Shown piece by piece: positions 61,478 to 64,000 of a stretch of DNA of 64,000 nt (position 1 is its first letter; each line of letters opens with the position of its first letter). The stretch comes from Lucifuga dentata (lineage: Eukaryota > Chordata > Actinopteri > Ophidiiformes > Bythitidae). The DNA lies in contig VXCM01005154.1 in the NCBI GenBank assembly GCA_014773175.1, positions 57,766 through 121,765 on the forward strand. Reading direction: 5' to 3'. The notes below the pieces were generated by a model, which was not told the origin of the DNA, did no database searches, and saw only the letters and a program-made list of their open reading frames with translations. The position numbers were made by a program, and so were the translations under genes.

Positions 61478-61849
61478 ATGGTTGATTTAATTATTTGGTT
61501 GGATTGCACCACTGCACAGCATCTTTTCATTAAGCTGTCTGGTGTAGCTGACTGGAAAAACATGATGAATGGGAAGATTAGTATGCTTTTTATTCTCTCA
61601 TTACAGAAACACCCTGACTTTTACATTAGGGAGACTAAACAATCCATGAAGGTATATAATCCATGGCTGCCTTACTCTAGAGAAGGCAACCGCCCCCGCC
61701 AGATGAGAGAAGTTGGTACTGTTGTGCTACACAATGGAGTGGAGAGATCACGCAGAATCCCTGTCCTCCACATCACAGATGACACTAGTTGTTCTTGTTG
61801 CCGAGAAACTAAAGCCCGTGGGTCTGCATACGTTTTAGACAAGTTGTAG
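61478..61849 (+). CDS. Unrecognised ORF (123 codons) between two microsatellites
   Basis: I do not recognise the product. The frame starts with ATG and ends TAG at 61847-61849. It contains [20 protein letters not shown] and a Cys-containing segment [12 protein letters not shown] near its end; no signal peptide or membrane span. It lies in the first intron, on the opposite strand, about 230 bp from exon 1. An A-rich run follows at 61854-61878, which would fit a retroinserted fragment. Chance remains the simplest explanation. Confidence 0.2.
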   Translation: MVDLIIWLDCTTAQHLFIKLSGVADWKNMMNGKISMLFILSLQKHPDFYIRETKQSMKVYNPWLPYSREGNRPRQMREVGTVVLHNGVERSRRIPVLHITDDTSCSCCRETKARGSAYVLDKL

Positions 61850-61898
61850 TATTAAAGAAAAGAAGAAAAAAAAAAAACAATGCTACGTTGCAGCGTGA

Positions 61899-61899
<1 letters not shown>

Positions 61900-61948
<49 letters not shown>

Positions 61949-61951
61949 GTG
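61900..61951. repeat. GT microsatellite downstream of exon 1 donor
   Basis: An almost pure GT run with one GC interruption, about 130 bp inside the first intron. A GA-rich run (62051-62074) sits immediately next to the donor site. Confidence 0.9.
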
Positions 61952-62079
61952 ATTCTGACACGCAGGGGCCAGATGAACAAAGGAACGACACTACAGAGAA
62001 CTGCGTGCGTGGGCTCTACAACTGCAAGTCTGTGTAAACAAGCGCACTGAGAGAGAGCGAGAGAGAGAGAGAGACTTAC

Positions 62080-62594
62080 CTGGACATGTTCTCTCTCTGG
62101 GGCCGGTGCGCCTTTTCCAGCCCCAATTTCGTGAAAATCCCCACAAGGGCCATGATGGCCACTACTCCACATATGATGTAAACTATTAAGTTCGTCTTGT
62201 CTTTGGTGCTGTCGTGCATCTTGTTCATTTTCTTGTAGGGGGTCTGCCCGGCCCTCATCCACACCGGGGTGTCATAATTTTTACAGGTGCTCTGATCCAA
62301 CCGTGAGCGCTTGTAGGAGCAGCAGAAGCGGAAGCCACAGGTGCCGCAGCAGTACAGATAATTGCCCGTTTTGCAGATGAACGGCGGGTCCCACTGACCC
62401 ATCACGTCGTAGTAGCCGCGACATTTGTCCTCCGTGTGCGGGGTCTCCTCGGACACGCTCTCCTCCTCCCTGGATCCGTTGGAGGTGGCGATCATAACGA
62501 ACCCTCCGAGCAGTCCGGGCTCCCCGTCAGCCTTGCACACCAGAGCCATAAGTTTGAGCAACAAGAAGGCGAGGAGAAAGTATTTCCCTCTCAT
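62080..62594 (-). CDS. shisa9: Shisa9-like protein, first coding exon (signal peptide, Shisa cysteine-rich domain, membrane segment)
   Basis: The exon encodes residues 1-171 plus two nucleotides of codon 172. The start chosen is the ATG at 62594-62592 (ACGATGA context), giving MRGKYFLLAFLLLKLMALVC, a clear signal peptide. A possible N-glycosylation site NGS is at 39-41. The Shisa domain covers about 58-115: CRGYYDVMGQWDPPF, then CC-GTC-CC and STCKNYDTP, eight cysteines in all. The membrane segment is about 135-154 (NLIVYIICGVVAIMALVGIF), followed by TKLGLEKAHRPQRENMSR. CRGY-DVMGQWDPPF and TKLGLEKAHRPQRE-MSR match Shisa9; Shisa6 reads differently here. Known role of the family: AMPA receptor auxiliary subunit (CKAMP44) modulating desensitisation at synapses. 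The donor is AG|GTAAGT at 62080/62079. Shisa8, a close paralog, cannot be fully excluded. Confidence 0.95.
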
Positions 62595-63260
62595 CGTGCT
62601 TTCTCCTCCGTTCAACTTCACGCAGAAAGAAAAGGACTTGGAGGAAAGCGAAAAGGCGCACGGTCATGACATGGTGAAAAGTCCAGAAACATACATCCAA
62701 ACAGCAACGCGCCGCCATCCGCGCTGATGAACATCTTTACTAACATCTCCTCATCCAAAACGGCAGAATAAAAAAAAATAAATTAAAAAAAAGAAAAAGA
62801 CGAGCAAACAAACGAAAAAAAAATATTNCTAACATCTCCTCATCCAAAACGGCAGAATAAAAAAAAATAAATAAAAAAAAAGAAAAAGACGAGCAAACAA
62901 ACGAAAAAAAAATATTCGTCGTGGAATCAAAATGGGTTTAATCTAAGTAACTGTTCTCCGTGCAAGAAGGCTCCATGTAGGTCCCTTTCAGAAAAGCATT
63001 TGCTGGCTCAGATTTCGCGTTTTCGGGGTTGCATCACTTTTCAGATCCATCGGTGCGCTCTTACGCGCGGGAGGAGGCAGAGACACAAGCCGCACCGAGG
63101 ATGAGAGCGCAGTGAGCGAATGGAAGAGTCGAGGGTGGGAGAGCCTGGTGTGCAAAAAGGAGAGGAGGAGGAAACAGGGGGAGGGAAAGAAGCTACGAAG
63201 GCTGAGAGCAGCGAGAGAGTGGATGTAGTGAAGTAAAACGATAAAGCCTCCAAACACGCA
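62595..63260 (-). promoter_or_regulatory. Presumed 5'UTR and promoter-proximal region of the shisa9-like gene
   Basis: Directly upstream of the start codon on the minus strand. It contains a relatively CpG-rich patch (about 63045-63120, with GCGCGGG and CCGCACCGAGG on the plus strand) and pyrimidine-rich minus-strand sequence near 63130-63220, in keeping with a TATA-less start region. No TATA box is convincing. An A-rich stretch at 62770-62915 includes N 62828 flanked by an almost perfect ~88-bp duplication, an assembly join, so the apparent UTR is too long. The exact start site cannot be placed. Confidence 0.45.
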
Positions 63261-63939
63261 CATCATAGGAGCCTGAACCCCTTTCCAGGCATTTTCAGCA
63301 GGATGCCATTGTTTTTTTTCCCTTCAGAAATCTTGAAATTAGAAGAAGCTTAATATGCAATGGCTTATGGAAGCAAGGAGAATTTGGAGGAAACAGCTCT
63401 TCACCAAAAACATGCCCCCCTGGACATTTTGCTTAAATCAATTTTAATCTAGGGAAGTAAGTAGAGAAGCTGTCAAAAAAAAAAAAAAAAANAAAAAAAA
63501 AAAAAAAAGTGCAACACAAGAGCAGATCACAAGAAATGTATTTCATTCTCATACAAATTTACACACGTGCCTTACACAGCATGCCAACGATGGCTGTCAT
63601 TTTTGTAAAGCCTCTATGTTCGGCTAATTTTAATTTATAGGCCTACTTAGTAATAAATATTCTTCTTCTTCTTTTTTTTTTTTTTTTTNTTTTTTTTTTT
63701 TTTTTGGAATAGATGTCTGGTGTAAGAGCTCTTCAATTACTACAGTTATTTTATGTTATTTGTCACAAAAAGATAGCCTCCAGGAAATAAACATATTTTT
63801 AATTGCACTGAGATGAAAATTTCACTAGCAAATCAGATTTAAAAATTTACTCAAATTTAAATAAATAATCTAATCACTTGATGTGCCCTCATTCTTTCTT
63901 AATTGTGTTCCCAGAAGAAATGAAACACTTCAGCTTAAT
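63261..63939. other. Upstream flank with homopolymer joins
   Basis: Poly-A with N at 63492 and poly-T with N at 63689. AT-rich, nothing else recognised. Confidence 0.4.
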
Positions 63940-64000
63940 TTCTTCTTCTTCTTTTCCTTTCGGCTTTCCCTTCAGGGGTCACCACAGCGAATCATCTGCC
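63940..64000 (-). mobile_element. 3' end of a LINE copy cut by the window edge
   Basis: From TTCTTCTTCTTTTCCTTTCG to GCGAATCATCTGCC the sequence matches 9833-9892, the 3' terminus of the LINE at 9829-10456, in the same orientation. On the minus strand it encodes the RQMIRCGDP ending and stop. The rest of the insert lies beyond the window. Confidence 0.85.

Larger units (their letters stand above)
17939..62079 (-). other. Intron region between shisa9-like exon 1 and the poly-Gln exon (about 44 kb, at least one exon unlocated)
   Basis: On the minus strand it opens with GTAAGT at 62079 and closes with GTCCACAG at 17939. Phase bookkeeping (2 out, 1 in) demands one intervening exon of 3k+2 nucleotides. 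In mammals the equivalent segment follows HMSR with roughly 43 residues starting ALANVMRPQG. I looked for its reverse complement and did not find it; it may be diverged or short. The interval is otherwise filled with transposon relics and microsatellites. Confidence 0.8.

Noticed and set aside
62595..62621. Upstream GTG extension of exon 1 (nine extra residues)
   Set aside because: A eukaryotic start at GTG is unlikely; the ATG at 62594 has a good context and begins a proper signal peptide.

Overview
The window looks like a piece of a teleost (probably percomorph) fish chromosome. The evidence is the dense CA/GT/CT microsatellites, many short hAT and TTAA-target DNA transposon relics, fish-type LINE tails, and one vertebrate multi-exon gene with long introns. 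Nothing prokaryotic is present. Recognisable coding sequence is a very small part of the 64 kb.

The only gene I can name with confidence is on the minus strand: a Shisa-family AMPA-receptor auxiliary subunit, best matching Shisa9 (CKAMP44). Exon 1 (62594-62080) encodes the signal peptide, the extracellular cysteine-rich Shisa domain and the single membrane segment. A middle exon (17938-17759) encodes a poly-glutamine stretch and the conserved NKYASLKAV block. The last exon (8174-7291) encodes a long, repeat-expanded cytoplasmic tail ending in the PDZ ligand EVTV. Splice phases require one further exon of 3k+2 nucleotides between 62080 and 17938, which I could not locate. The middle and last exons join in frame directly. 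The gene therefore spans at least 55 kb, with introns of about 44 kb and 9.6 kb.

Layout from low to high coordinates: assembly gap and a truncated hAT copy (1-1046); a long inverted-repeat foldback element (2004-3239); unassigned 3' flank, some probably 3'UTR (to 7290); last exon; a 9.6 kb intron with a nested cluster of hAT and LINE insertions (8951-11239), a TTAA element and another DNA transposon; the middle exon; then the very long first intron(s) filled with hAT, TTAA, Harbinger-like and palindromic elements, L1, L2 and other LINE fragments and microsatellites; then exon 1, its 5' UTR/promoter region, and the edge of another LINE.

The sequence carries 42 isolated single N characters. 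Most sit between two identical direct copies of about 60-90 bp, or inside a homopolymer. This looks like unmerged overlapping contig ends, so these apparent tandem duplications should not be read as biology.

The biologically interesting points are the coding minisatellites (18-bp and 15-bp units) and CAG tract that enlarge the intracellular tail of a synaptic receptor auxiliary protein, five hAT-type elements with exact 8-bp target duplications, and a TTAA-flanked element family present at many sites in one gene. I saw no convincing evidence of an undescribed multi-gene system.
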